A stretch of DNA of 64,000 bases from NCBI GenBank assembly GCA_011389895.1, contig JAABTN010000004.1, positions 1 to 64,000 on the forward strand, in the 5' to 3' direction. The notes beneath the pieces were generated by a model. It searched no databases. It saw nothing but the letters and a program-made list of their open reading frames with translations, and had not been told where the DNA came from. The position numbers were made by a program, and so were the translations under genes. The stretch comes from Maritimibacter sp. (GTDB lineage: Bacteria > Pseudomonadota > Alphaproteobacteria > Rhodobacterales > Rhodobacteraceae). Below, one piece after another: positions 19,939 through 29,849 of this stretch (within the stretch, counting starts at the first letter, position 1; each line of letters starts with the position of its first letter).

Positions 19939-21390
19939 TCAACCGAGCCGTGAGAGCGCCGGGTAGAGCGCGGTGTAGCGTTGGTATGCGGCCTCGTAAC
20001 TGTCTCTCAGGTCCGCGCGGGGTTCGATCACCTCCGCCGTGTCGGGCGGTGTCATGACCTCTTCAGGGGTGGCCCCGGTTGCCGCGCAGATGGCCAGACG
20101 GGCGGCCCCCATCGCCGCCCCCAATTCGCTGCCCTTCGGCAAGGACAGCGGGAGGTTCAGAACATTGGCCAGCGTGGTCAGCCAGAACCGGGACCGTGCC
20201 CCGCCCCCGACCGCGAGCAACGTCTCGAACCGTGCCCCCGTGCCTTCGAGCGCGATCAGGCTGTCGCGCAGGGCGAACGCCACGCCTTCCATCACCGCCC
20301 GGGTCAGATCGCTGCGCTCCATCGCGACATCGAGACCGATGAAAGCCCCGCGAATGGTGCTGTCGTTGTGCGGGGTTCGTTCGCCCGACAAATAGGGCAG
20401 GAAAGTCAGCGACGAGGGGCCCGTCGCGATGTCGGGCAGGGTGGCCGAAAGGTCGGACGGGTTTTCGCCAAGGTTGCGGGCGAGCCAATTCAGGCTATCG
20501 GTCGCGGCAAGGATCACCCCCATCTGGTACCAGCGGTCGGGCACCGCGTGGCAAAAACTATGCACCGCCGAGGCCGGGTCGGGGCGGTAGCTGTCGCGCC
20601 CGGTCATCAAGACGCCCGAGGTGCCGAGCGACACGAAGCCACGCCCTTCGCCAAGACAGCCGACGCCACAGGCGGCAGCGGCATTGTCACCCGCACCCCC
20701 GGCCACGACGACCGGGCCGGTAAGACCCCAATCGGACACAAGCGCGTCGCGCAGCGTCCCGCCGGGTGCCGCGCCTTCGACAAGCTCGGGCATCTGGTCC
20801 CGGCGCATCCCGCCGTGGTCCAGCGCGGCTTGCGACCAATCGCGCGCGCCCACGTCAAGCCATGCAGTGCCCGCGCTGTCAGACATGTCCGAGATATGCG
20901 CGCCGGTCAGCCAAAGGCGCAGGTAATCTTTGGGCAACAGAACCTTGGCGACCTTTTGGAACACCTCGGGTTCATGCGCGCGGACCCATGCAAGCTTCGG
21001 GGCGGTAAAGCCGGGGAACACGATATTGCCGGTGATGTCGCGTAACCCCGGTGTCGCGTCGAGCGCGGCGGCTTCTTCGATCGAGCGGGTGTCGTTCCAC
21101 AAGATACAGGGGCGAAGCACCGCGTCATCTTCATCAATCAAGGTCGCGCCGTGCATCTGGCCGCTCAACCCGATGCCGCGCAGGGCGGCAAAGGCCTTGG
21201 GCTCGGCTTCCTTCACGCGGGCGATGGTCGTTTCACAGGCGCGCACCCAATCTGCCGGGTTCTGTTCTGACCAGCCGGGATGCGGGTGGGCGACATCAAA
21301 GCCTTCTTCCGCCTCGGCCTGAACCGCGCCTGCGTCATCGACAAGGATGGCGCGCAGGCCAGATGTCCCAAGGTCCAGTCCCAGATACAT
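19939..21390 (-). CDS. xylB: Xylulokinase
   Basis: FGGY kinase MYLGLDLGTSGLRAILVDDAG, GLSGQMHGATLID, LPYLSGERTPHND. Confidence 0.93.
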   Translation of the reverse strand: MYLGLDLGTSGLRAILVDDAGAVQAEAEEGFDVAHPHPGWSEQNPADWVRACETTIARVKEAEPKAFAALRGIGLSGQMHGATLIDEDDAVLRPCILWNDTRSIEEAAALDATPGLRDITGNIVFPGFTAPKLAWVRAHEPEVFQKVAKVLLPKDYLRLWLTGAHISDMSDSAGTAWLDVGARDWSQAALDHGGMRRDQMPELVEGAAPGGTLRDALVSDWGLTGPVVVAGGAGDNAAAACGVGCLGEGRGFVSLGTSGVLMTGRDSYRPDPASAVHSFCHAVPDRWYQMGVILAATDSLNWLARNLGENPSDLSATLPDIATGPSSLTFLPYLSGERTPHNDSTIRGAFIGLDVAMERSDLTRAVMEGVAFALRDSLIALEGTGARFETLLAVGGGARSRFWLTTLANVLNLPLSLPKGSELGAAMGAARLAICAATGATPEEVMTPPDTAEVIEPRADLRDSYEAAYQRYTALYPALSRLG

Positions 21391-21419
21391 GCGTGTTCCT
21401 TTCCGGTGGCCGCCCGACG

Positions 21420-22727
21420 CTAGACGAAGCGGTTGACGTAGTTTTCAAGGATTTCCTGACGGCCCGACCGTGGCTCGGGGTTGATGCCTTCGGAGATCAC
21501 CCGCTCGGCAATGGTGGCCAGATCGCTGTGCAGCATCGTGCGGGCGGTCTCGCTTTGCCAGCCCGCGTAGCGGTCCGACAGGGCAGCCTCAAGCCCGCCA
21601 TCCTCGATCATCGCCGCGGCGGCTTTGAACCCGCGCGCGCAGATGTCCATCCCGCCAACGTGGGCCGCGACTAGGTCTTGGGCGTCGATCGACTGTCGGC
21701 GCAGCTTGGCGTCGAAATTCGTGCCGCCCGCGGTGAACCCACCGGATTTCAGCACGTGGTAATAGGCCAGCGCGACCTCGGGCGTGTTGTTGGGAAACTG
21801 GTCGGTGTCCCAGCCCGATTGGTAATCGTTGCGGTTCATGTCGATGGAGCCAAGCATGCCTTCGGAGGCGGCCAAGGCGAGTTCGTGTTCGAACGAATGA
21901 CCCGCGAGGATCGCGTGGCCCTGTTCGATGTTCAGCTTCACCTCGTCCTCAAGCCCGTATTTGCGCAAGAAACCTATGCAGGTGGCGACATCGAAATCAT
22001 ACTGATGCTTCGACGGTTCCTGTGGCTTCGGCTCGACCAGGATCTGCCCCTTGAAGCCGATCTTGTGCTTGTAATCGACCACCATCGACAGGAAACGGCC
22101 CATGTGGTCCTGTTCCTGCCGGAGATCGGTGTTGAGCAGCGTTTCATAGCCTTCGCGCCCACCCCAGAGGACGTAGTTCGCCCCGCCAAGCTTGTGGGTC
22201 GCATCCATGCAGGATTTCACCGTCGCGGCGGCAAAGGCGAAGACATCGGGGTCGGGGTTTGTGCTGGCCCCGGACATGTAGCGTCGGTGGCTGAACATGT
22301 TGGCCGTGCCCCAAAGCAGCTTTGTGCGCGCGCCCTCCATCTTGCCCCCGATGTAATCGGTGATCTCTTCCAAGGTGGCGAGGTTGTCGGCGAAATCGCC
22401 CTGTTCGGGCCGGATGTCGGCGTCATGCCAGCAAAAGAACGGGGCGTTCAGGATGTCGAACATCTCGAAGGCCACGTCGGCCTTCATCTTGGCCCGCCCC
22501 ATGTCGTCTTGCGGGTGCCACGGGCGGATAAAGGTCTGGCCCCCAAAAGGGTCGCCCCCCTCCCACGCGAAGGAATGCCAATAAGCGACGGCGAAGCGCA
22601 GGTGCTCTTCCAACCTTTTGCCCATCACCATCTCGTCCGGGTCGTAGTGGTGGAAGGCCATCGGATTGGTGCTTTCGGGCCCTTCGTAGGCGATCTTCGG
22701 GATGGCGTCGAAAAAACCTGTGCTCAT
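21420..22727 (-). CDS. xylA: Xylose isomerase
   Basis: [46 protein letters not shown]. Confidence 0.96.
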   Translation of the reverse strand: MSTGFFDAIPKIAYEGPESTNPMAFHHYDPDEMVMGKRLEEHLRFAVAYWHSFAWEGGDPFGGQTFIRPWHPQDDMGRAKMKADVAFEMFDILNAPFFCWHDADIRPEQGDFADNLATLEEITDYIGGKMEGARTKLLWGTANMFSHRRYMSGASTNPDPDVFAFAAATVKSCMDATHKLGGANYVLWGGREGYETLLNTDLRQEQDHMGRFLSMVVDYKHKIGFKGQILVEPKPQEPSKHQYDFDVATCIGFLRKYGLEDEVKLNIEQGHAILAGHSFEHELALAASEGMLGSIDMNRNDYQSGWDTDQFPNNTPEVALAYYHVLKSGGFTAGGTNFDAKLRRQSIDAQDLVAAHVGGMDICARGFKAAAAMIEDGGLEAALSDRYAGWQSETARTMLHSDLATIAERVISEGINPEPRSGRQEILENYVNRFV

Positions 22728-22799
22728 CGTCGTGTTCCTTGGCGTGTTAAGAGGCGCGGGTCCGGGGCCGCGTTTGGTGGAAATGGAGGCGTGCGCCGG

Positions 22800-23567
22800 T
22801 CAGGCGGTGACGGGCGTGGGGGTCTTTCCGAGGATGATCATCGACAGCAGATCGTCGTCGGTGACATCCGGGATGTTGACCGTGCCCACAAGCTCACCGT
22901 TCTTCATGACCGAGGCCCGGTCGCATAGATCGATGACCGAATGCACGTCGTGGTCGATCAGGAAAATCCCGATGCCTTGTGCCTTCAGCTTCTGGATCAG
23001 GTCCGCGACCATCTGGGTCTCATGCGGGCCAAGCGCCGCGGTCGGTTCGTCCATGATCAGGATGCGCGCGTTGAAATAAACCGCGCGCGCGATGGCGACC
23101 GATTGGCGTTGACCGCCCGAAAGCGCCGAGACCGGGTCGTGAAACCCCTGAAAGTTCGGGTTCAACTGCCCCATGATCTTGCGGCACTCCGCCTCCATCG
23201 CGGAATCGTCGACAAGACCAAGGGGTGTCACGATCTCGCGCCCGAGAAACAGGTTCGACGTGGCATCGAGGTTATCGGCAAGCGCGAGCGTCTGGTAAAT
23301 CGTTTCAATATTGTTGGCGCGCGCGTCGCGGGGATTGTTGATCTCGACCGGCTTGCCGTCGATCAGGATCTCGCCCCCGCCTTTCTGGTAGGCGCCCGAC
23401 AGAACCTTGACCAAGGTCGATTTTCCGGCCCCGTTGTGGCCCAGAAGGCCGACGACTTCACCAGGATACAGATCGACGCTGACGTGATCGACCGCTTTGA
23501 CGCCGCCGAAAGAGACCGAGATATCCTTGAGCTCGACCAGCGGGGTTTGGCTTCTATCAACCATCAT
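22800..23567 (-). CDS. xylG: Xylose ABC transporter ATP-binding protein (single domain)
   Basis: Walker [37 protein letters not shown]; between xylH and xylA. Confidence 0.88.
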   Translation of the reverse strand: MMVDRSQTPLVELKDISVSFGGVKAVDHVSVDLYPGEVVGLLGHNGAGKSTLVKVLSGAYQKGGGEILIDGKPVEINNPRDARANNIETIYQTLALADNLDATSNLFLGREIVTPLGLVDDSAMEAECRKIMGQLNPNFQGFHDPVSALSGGQRQSVAIARAVYFNARILIMDEPTAALGPHETQMVADLIQKLKAQGIGIFLIDHDVHSVIDLCDRASVMKNGELVGTVNIPDVTDDDLLSMIILGKTPTPVTA

Positions 23568-24862
23568 CAGGCTCCCAGTCGTTTGCGGTAGAGTATGTCG
23601 ATCAGCACGGCGAGCACCAGAACGGCCCCGACCACGATGTTCTGGAACGGCGCATCGACACCGACCATGGCCATGCCCGATTGCAGCGCCTGCATGATCA
23701 GCGCGCCCAGAACGGCGCCGTAGATCGTGCCGATCCCGCCCGACAACGCGGTGCCGCCGATGACGGCTGCGGCGATGACGCGCAGCTCATCGAGCGTGCC
23801 GATATCGTTGGAATGGTTGGACAGCCGGGCCGAGGCGACGACAGCCGAGAGGGCGCAGAGAAAGCCCATGAGGGCAAAGACCTTGACCGTCAGGAACCGG
23901 GTGTTGATACCCGACAGCGCGGCTGCATCCGGGTTGCCGCCGGTGGCGAAGACATAGCGCCCGAAGCGTGTGCGCCGCGCGACGATGGTCAGCACGATGG
24001 CCACGACGAGCAGGATGAGCACCGAGAAGGGAAGGCCGTAACCGACCGTCAGACCCTCGGGCATGACCTCGCCCCGCGCTTCGAACATGCGCTCAAGCCG
24101 GCGTTCGGGAATGTCATAGGCGTTCAGCGTGGCGATGAATCCAAGGATCACGGCGGCGGTGATCGCCGCAAGGACGCCCTGCGCCCACATCGGTTTCACC
24201 GGGAAGCCATGGCGCGCCCGTGCCCGGCGCGAGGCCCAGAGCATCCAGAGCGCGGCGGCGGTCAGGACAATGCCAAGCGTCCAGCTCGCCGCTTCGCCCA
24301 TCGTGCCGTTGGTGCCGCCCAGCTTCACGAAATTGGAATCGAGCGGGCCGATCGTCTGCCCACCGGTCAGATACCACGCCACGTTGCGCCAGACGAGAAA
24401 TCCGCCCAGCGTCACGATGAATGCCGGGATCGTTAGATAGCCGATCAAGACGCCCTGAAACGCGCCGATCAGCGTGCCTGCCAGAAGCCCAACCGCGATC
24501 GAGATAAGCCATGTCACCGGATGATTGAGCCCGAGATCCATGACATAGGGCAAAAACTCGGTCTGCGTCATGGCCATGATCGCCGAACAGGTCGCAAGCA
24601 GCGCCCCCACCGACAGGTCGATGTTGCGGGTGACGATGACGAACACCATGCCGCAGGCCATGATCGCGACCGAGACGGTCTGGATCGACAGGTTGAAGAT
24701 ATTGCGCGGGGTCAGGAACCGGCCCTCGGTGAGAATATCGAACCCAAGGCAAAGCAGCACAAAGGCACCGATCATGCCCATCAGGCGCATGTCCAGTTCG
24801 AGCTTTTGCAAAATGCTTCGACGGGGTTGCGTTGAAAGCGGCTGAGACGTGGAATCGGCCAA
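23567..24862 (-). CDS. xylH: Xylose ABC transporter permease
   Basis: Multi-TM permease with [34 protein letters not shown]. Confidence 0.9.
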   Translation of the reverse strand: MADSTSQPLSTQPRRSILQKLELDMRLMGMIGAFVLLCLGFDILTEGRFLTPRNIFNLSIQTVSVAIMACGMVFVIVTRNIDLSVGALLATCSAIMAMTQTEFLPYVMDLGLNHPVTWLISIAVGLLAGTLIGAFQGVLIGYLTIPAFIVTLGGFLVWRNVAWYLTGGQTIGPLDSNFVKLGGTNGTMGEAASWTLGIVLTAAALWMLWASRRARARHGFPVKPMWAQGVLAAITAAVILGFIATLNAYDIPERRLERMFEARGEVMPEGLTVGYGLPFSVLILLVVAIVLTIVARRTRFGRYVFATGGNPDAAALSGINTRFLTVKVFALMGFLCALSAVVASARLSNHSNDIGTLDELRVIAAAVIGGTALSGGIGTIYGAVLGALIMQALQSGMAMVGVDAPFQNIVVGAVLVLAVLIDILYRKRLGA

Positions 24863-24888
24863 CGTGGCTCTCCCTCTGGACGCGATGG

Positions 24889-24915
24889 GAGCGCGGCCCG
24901 GATCAGGCCGCGCTC
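24889..24915 (-). other. Intercistronic hairpin xylF/xylH, perfect 10-bp stem
   Basis: GAGCGCGGCC-cggatca-GGCCGCGCTC (plus-strand sense), no T-tract directly downstream on the coding strand. Confidence 0.85.
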
Positions 24916-24924
24916 GATCTTGTT

Positions 24925-25938
24925 TTAGTTACAGGGGGCGGGACCGTCGGACACACCCTGGCAGAGCGCTTCCTGTTCGATCCAGCCGGCATCGACGACC
25001 AGCGACAGGTTGTCGGAGGTCACCGGGATGGGTTCGAGGAACCGCGCGGTGAGCGTCGTGCCGGAGGGCGACGTCCATTCGCCGCTGCCCTCGATGTCGG
25101 ACATGGCCGCACCACCGGCGAGCGCGACGGCGATTTCGCCTGCCGCCGTGCCGAGATCACGCGCGTCTTTCCACACCGATACCGTTTGCGTGCCCTTGGC
25201 AACGCGGTTCAGCGCGGCGTGGTCACCGTCCTGACCCGACACTGGGATGCCCTGCATGCCTTGCGCGGTCAGAGCCGCCACGACACCGCCGGCGGTCCCG
25301 TCGTTCGAGGCCACGACCGCATCGACGTTGTTGTCGTTGGCGGTCAGGATCTGCTCCATGTTGCGCTGGGCGTTCGCGGGAAGCCAGCCGTCGGTATAGG
25401 CTTCGTCGACGATGGTGATGTCACCGGCGTCGATGGCGTCCTGCAAGACCTCCTGTTGACCGCCACGCAGGAAATCCGCGTTCGGGTCGGTTGGCGAGCC
25501 CTTGATCATGACGTAATTGCCCGAAGGTTGTTCGGCCAACACGGCACGTGCCTGCATCCGGCCCACTTCGACGTTGTCGAAGGTCAGATAGAAGGTCGAG
25601 CTGTCTTCGATCAACCGGTCGTAAGCGACGACCGGAATGCCTTCGTCGGCCGCAGCCTGCACCGCCGGGCCGATCGACTGGCTGTCTTGGGCAAGGACGA
25701 TGAGCGCGTCAACGCCCTGCGCAATCAGGCTTTCGATGTCGGAAAGCTGCTTGCTGGATGACGATTGCGCGTCCGCCGAGATGTATTCGGCACCCGCCTC
25801 GTCAAGGGCCGCGACGATGGCAGCCTCGTCGGTTTTCCAGCGCTCTTCCTGGAAATTGGACCAGCTCACACCGACCGTTTGCGCAAACGCGCCGGTGCCC
25901 AGCACCATGGCGATCGCCGTTGTTGTAAAGAGTTTCAT
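24925..25938 (-). CDS. xylF: D-xylose ABC transporter substrate-binding protein
   Basis: Signal peptide MKLFTTTAIAMVLGTGAFA; GVSWSNFQEERWKTDEAAI, VYDRLIEDSSTFYLTFDNVEVG-like segment. Confidence 0.93.
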   Translation of the reverse strand: MKLFTTTAIAMVLGTGAFAQTVGVSWSNFQEERWKTDEAAIVAALDEAGAEYISADAQSSSSKQLSDIESLIAQGVDALIVLAQDSQSIGPAVQAAADEGIPVVAYDRLIEDSSTFYLTFDNVEVGRMQARAVLAEQPSGNYVMIKGSPTDPNADFLRGGQQEVLQDAIDAGDITIVDEAYTDGWLPANAQRNMEQILTANDNNVDAVVASNDGTAGGVVAALTAQGMQGIPVSGQDGDHAALNRVAKGTQTVSVWKDARDLGTAAGEIAVALAGGAAMSDIEGSGEWTSPSGTTLTARFLEPIPVTSDNLSLVVDAGWIEQEALCQGVSDGPAPCN

Positions 25939-26102
25939 TGGTTTCCTCCCGTTATGTTCGTCGTCTTGGCGCGCTTCGATTCCTCCTCGAATCGCCGCCG
26001 ACACCTTTATCTTGCATATATATTTCACTGAGCAAAATAAAAATTTTTTCAAGCACTAAAAAAATGCTATGACCGAAGGCGCAGAGCAAGGGTTAGCGAT
26101 TC

Positions 26103-27320
26103 ATGAACACCGACATGACCAATCTCTTTCACCTCGATGCCCGCGATTCGACGCGCTTGCGGGTGCTGCAATGCATTCGGGCAGCAGGAGAGATTTCGCG
26201 CACAGATATCGCCCGGCAGCTTGACAGCAGCCCGGCCACGGTGACCGCCGCCTGTGTCGCGCTGCTCGATGCCGGTTTGATCCGCGAGGTGCGGGGGCTG
26301 CAATCGGAAAGCGTGCAGCGCGGACGCCCGAAGGTGATGTTGCAGGTCAACGGCGATGCCTTTGCGATCGTGGGGATGAAAGTCGCGCGCAACGCGATCC
26401 TCGTGATGATCGTCGATTTCAAGGGCGACGAGATCGGGACATTCGTCTCGCCCTTGGCCGCGTCGCGGATGAGCGCCCGCGCGCTGGTGCGCGAGATGCG
26501 CCGGGCGCTCGACGACGCGCTTTCAGCGCATGGGTTGCCTCAATCGAAGATCGCGGGGCTCGCGCTGGGCCTGCCGGGGTTCGTGAACGGTGAGACCAGC
26601 TTCATGCACTGGTCCTCGTCCGTGACCGAACGCAACGTGAATTTCGCGCCTCTGTTTCAGGAGCTTTTGCCATGCCCGACCTTCATCGACAACGACGCCA
26701 ATCTTGTCGCCAAGGCCGAGCATCTTTTCGGCGCCGGGCGGGGCCTACGGAATTTCCTTGTCGTGACCATCGAGCATGGCGTCGGCATGGGGATCGTGTT
26801 GGATGGGGAGCTTTACCGGGGCGAGCGCGGCTGTGGGGCCGAGTTCGGTCATATGAAGGTGCAATTCGACGGGGCGGTGTGCCAATGCGGGCAACGCGGG
26901 TGTCTTGAGGCTTATGTCGGGGATTACGCGCTGTTGCGCGACACTTCGACCGGACGGTCAAGCGATGCGACGAAGACCATCGCGGATATTCTCGATGCCG
27001 CGCGGTCGGGCGATACGCTCGCCCACGAGGTGCTGGACCGGGCGTCACGGGTGCTTGGCGTCGCATTGGCCAATCTCACCAACCTGTTTGACCCCGAACA
27101 CATCGTCATTGCCCGCTCGCGCCCACGGTTCGATGCGCGCTATACCGACGCGATGACAGCATCGCTTGCGCGCAATACCGTGCAGGTCGACGCCCCGTTG
27201 CCCAAGATCACGGTGCGCAACCTGGACCAGACGATGTGGGCGCTTGGCGCGGCGGCACACGGGATCGAGATGGTCTCGGTCCTGAAGATCAGGAAAAGGG
27301 GGGCGGACGATGTTGCGTAG
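26103..27320 (+). CDS. xylR: ROK-family xylose repressor
   Basis: N-terminal HTH (GEISRTDIARQLDSSPATVTAACVALLDAGLI), ROK CxCGxxGCxE (CQCGQRGCLEAY); divergent from xylF. Confidence 0.85.
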   Translation: MNTDMTNLFHLDARDSTRLRVLQCIRAAGEISRTDIARQLDSSPATVTAACVALLDAGLIREVRGLQSESVQRGRPKVMLQVNGDAFAIVGMKVARNAILVMIVDFKGDEIGTFVSPLAASRMSARALVREMRRALDDALSAHGLPQSKIAGLALGLPGFVNGETSFMHWSSSVTERNVNFAPLFQELLPCPTFIDNDANLVAKAEHLFGAGRGLRNFLVVTIEHGVGMGIVLDGELYRGERGCGAEFGHMKVQFDGAVCQCGQRGCLEAYVGDYALLRDTSTGRSSDATKTIADILDAARSGDTLAHEVLDRASRVLGVALANLTNLFDPEHIVIARSRPRFDARYTDAMTASLARNTVQVDAPLPKITVRNLDQTMWALGAAAHGIEMVSVLKIRKRGADDVA

Positions 27321-28824
27321 CCTGCTGGTCCTATTGACCCTGCCCGGACTGGGCTGGGCCGACCCCGCGACCCCGCGGTTCGAGCCCGTCGAAATCGCGC
27401 CGCATGTCTATGATGGCGGGTGGGAGCATTTCGTCGGCGGCGGTGTCGCGGCCTTCGATTGTGATGGCGACCGCCTTCCCGAGCTTTATGCGGCCGGGGG
27501 TGCAAACCCCGCGACGCTGTTTCGTAACCGGTCGCAAGGTGCGGTGGCGTTTGAGGCCGCGACGCCCGATGCCCTCGCGATCACCGGGGTCACGGGGGCC
27601 TATCCATTGGATATCGACGGGGATGGAATTCTGGATCTTGCGATCCTCCGGGTCGGCGAAGACCACCTGATGCGGGGTCTGCCGAACTGCCGCTTCGAAC
27701 CGTTCGAGGCCGATCTTGGCTTTACCTCGGGCGACCATTGGACAACCGCCTTTTCCGCGACTTGGGAGGCGGGGCAGGCGTTACCGACGCTGGCTTTCGG
27801 CACCTATGTCGATCGCAGCGACCCCGATGGTCCGTTCGAGGCCTGCGATGACACCCTGCTCTATCGTCCCGGCGCAGACGGATACGGCCCCGCTAAGGCG
27901 CTGCGCCCGGGGTTCTGTGCGCTCTCGATGCTGTTTTCCGACTGGCAGCGCACCGGGCGCGCCGATCTCAGGGTGTCGAATGATCGCCACTACTACGTGC
28001 GCGGCGGGCAGGAACAGATGTGGCGCATGGACCGGGTGCCACGGCTCTATACGGAGGCGGATGGATGGAAGCCCTATGCGCTCTGGGGCATGGGAATCGC
28101 GTCGCGCGATGTCACCGGTGACGGGTTCGCCGATGTCTACCTGACGTCGATGGGGGACCAGAAATTCCAGGTCTTCGATCCCGAGGCAAACGGCCCCACG
28201 TGGCGCGATGCGACCTATGACCGGGGCACCACGGCACACCGGCCCCACGTCGGGGATGACGGGCGCCCTTCAACCGGCTGGCACGCGGCCTTTGGTGACG
28301 TGAACAACGATGGGCGCGATGATATTTTCGTCGCCAAGGGCAATGTGGAACAAATGCCGGTGGCCGCGATGGAAGACCCCAATTCGCTTCTGATCCAGCA
28401 GGCGGACGGGCGCTTCGTCGAACGCGGGCAGGCAGCACAGATCGCGACGATGGCCCGCGCGCGGGGTGCGGCGCTTGCGGATTTCGACAACGACGGGCGG
28501 CTCGATCTGGCGGTTGTGAACAGGCGCGCCGCGCTTGAGGTTCATGAAAACACCACCGATGCGGGCCATTGGGTTCTGGTTGACGTTGGCCACCCGGCCC
28601 CGAACACCCGCGCGGTGGGCGGGTTCATCGAACTGCGCGCAGGCGGCAAGGTGCAGACCCGCGAGATCACCGTTGGCGGCGGGCACGCCAGCGGCCATGC
28701 GGGCCTTCAACATTTCGGCCTCGGCACCGCCAGCACCGCCGAGATCCGCATGATCTGGCCCGATGGCACGACCACCGAGTGGCAGGACATCGAACCCAAC
28801 CGGATCGTCACTCTCGCGAGGTAG
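27310..28824 (+). CDS. CRTAC1-like FG-GAP/ASPIC-UnbV domain protein, exported
   Basis: Repeated D-x-D-x-D-G motifs, C-terminal ASPIC/UnbV-like region; signal peptide; overlaps xylR by 11 bp. Confidence 0.8.
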   Translation: MLRSLLVLLTLPGLGWADPATPRFEPVEIAPHVYDGGWEHFVGGGVAAFDCDGDRLPELYAAGGANPATLFRNRSQGAVAFEAATPDALAITGVTGAYPLDIDGDGILDLAILRVGEDHLMRGLPNCRFEPFEADLGFTSGDHWTTAFSATWEAGQALPTLAFGTYVDRSDPDGPFEACDDTLLYRPGADGYGPAKALRPGFCALSMLFSDWQRTGRADLRVSNDRHYYVRGGQEQMWRMDRVPRLYTEADGWKPYALWGMGIASRDVTGDGFADVYLTSMGDQKFQVFDPEANGPTWRDATYDRGTTAHRPHVGDDGRPSTGWHAAFGDVNNDGRDDIFVAKGNVEQMPVAAMEDPNSLLIQQADGRFVERGQAAQIATMARARGAALADFDNDGRLDLAVVNRRAALEVHENTTDAGHWVLVDVGHPAPNTRAVGGFIELRAGGKVQTREITVGGGHASGHAGLQHFGLGTASTAEIRMIWPDGTTTEWQDIEPNRIVTLAR

Positions 28825-28838
28825 CGCTGAAGCTGGAA

Positions 28839-29837
28839 TCAGTGATCATGCCCGCAGTACTCACTGTGCACCGGCGGTTTTCCAAGGTGCTTGCGCATAT
28901 TCTTCATCATCTCGAAATAGGGGATCGGCACGTGAACCGGGCGCTCTTTCGCGGCCTCGAAATCGTCGTAGAGCGTTTGCAACGTGACGATCACACGCTC
29001 GGCATCGTTCCAGTCGCGGTATTCACCCAAGTCGATCTTGTAGGCCGCATCGAGAAAATCTACGCCCTGCTCGTAGAACGGCCGCGCCATTTCGCTTACA
29101 TCCACGAGATAATCGCGCATCTTGCGCACATCGTCCTTGGTCGAGATCGGGCCATGACCGGCGACAATCACCTCGACATCCATGTCGAGCACCATGTTGC
29201 AGACGTTGATCCAGCGCGCTACCGGGCCATACCATGCAATCGGCGTGCCCGACGAGAACAGAATGTCGCCGGTATAAAGCACTTTGTCCTCGGGAACATA
29301 AATCAGCGCGTCACCCAACGAATGCGCCGGACCCACTTCGATCAGTTCGACGCGCTTGTCCCCGACCATCAACGTCATCTTGTCCTTGAACGTTTCGTTC
29401 GGCGGGGTGAGCGTGATGTTCGAGAAATCGAAGGGCCGGAAACATTCGGCCATGAATTCGCCGGCCACGCCGAATTGCCCCGGGTCTTTCATGACCTGGT
29501 CCAGAAACGCCGGATCGAACCGGTCGAAATCGGTCACCGTGCCTTCGGTTCCGATGATCCGCGCGCCTTCGACCAGTTGGTTGCCAAAGGTATGGTCCCC
29601 GTCGGCGTGGGTATTGACCAAAACTCCGATCTCTTTCGAGGCAGGAACGGCGTTGCGCATGTCGGCTAGCATGTCGGCGGTGCATTTCAGGTCGAACAAC
29701 GTGTCGACCAGAAGCGTGGCATCGCCATCGGCGATAAGCCCGGCGTTGGACCAGCCCCATGACCCGTCGGGCACGAGGTAGCCCCAGCATCCGTTGCCGA
29801 GATCGTGCAGGCCCTTGGTGAATTTCCATTTCGACAT
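28839..29837 (-). CDS. MBL-fold metallohydrolase
   Basis: THADGDHTFGN (HxHxDH variant), AGHGPIS. Confidence 0.88.
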   Translation of the reverse strand: MSKWKFTKGLHDLGNGCWGYLVPDGSWGWSNAGLIADGDATLLVDTLFDLKCTADMLADMRNAVPASKEIGVLVNTHADGDHTFGNQLVEGARIIGTEGTVTDFDRFDPAFLDQVMKDPGQFGVAGEFMAECFRPFDFSNITLTPPNETFKDKMTLMVGDKRVELIEVGPAHSLGDALIYVPEDKVLYTGDILFSSGTPIAWYGPVARWINVCNMVLDMDVEVIVAGHGPISTKDDVRKMRDYLVDVSEMARPFYEQGVDFLDAAYKIDLGEYRDWNDAERVIVTLQTLYDDFEAAKERPVHVPIPYFEMMKNMRKHLGKPPVHSEYCGHDH

Positions 29838-29849
29838 GTCGATACCTCC

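Noticed and set aside
19981-21045. 354-aa plus-strand ORF
   Set aside because: Antisense to xylB.
21678-22928. 416-aa plus-strand ORF
   Set aside because: Antisense to xylA; reads as reversed-frame shadow.
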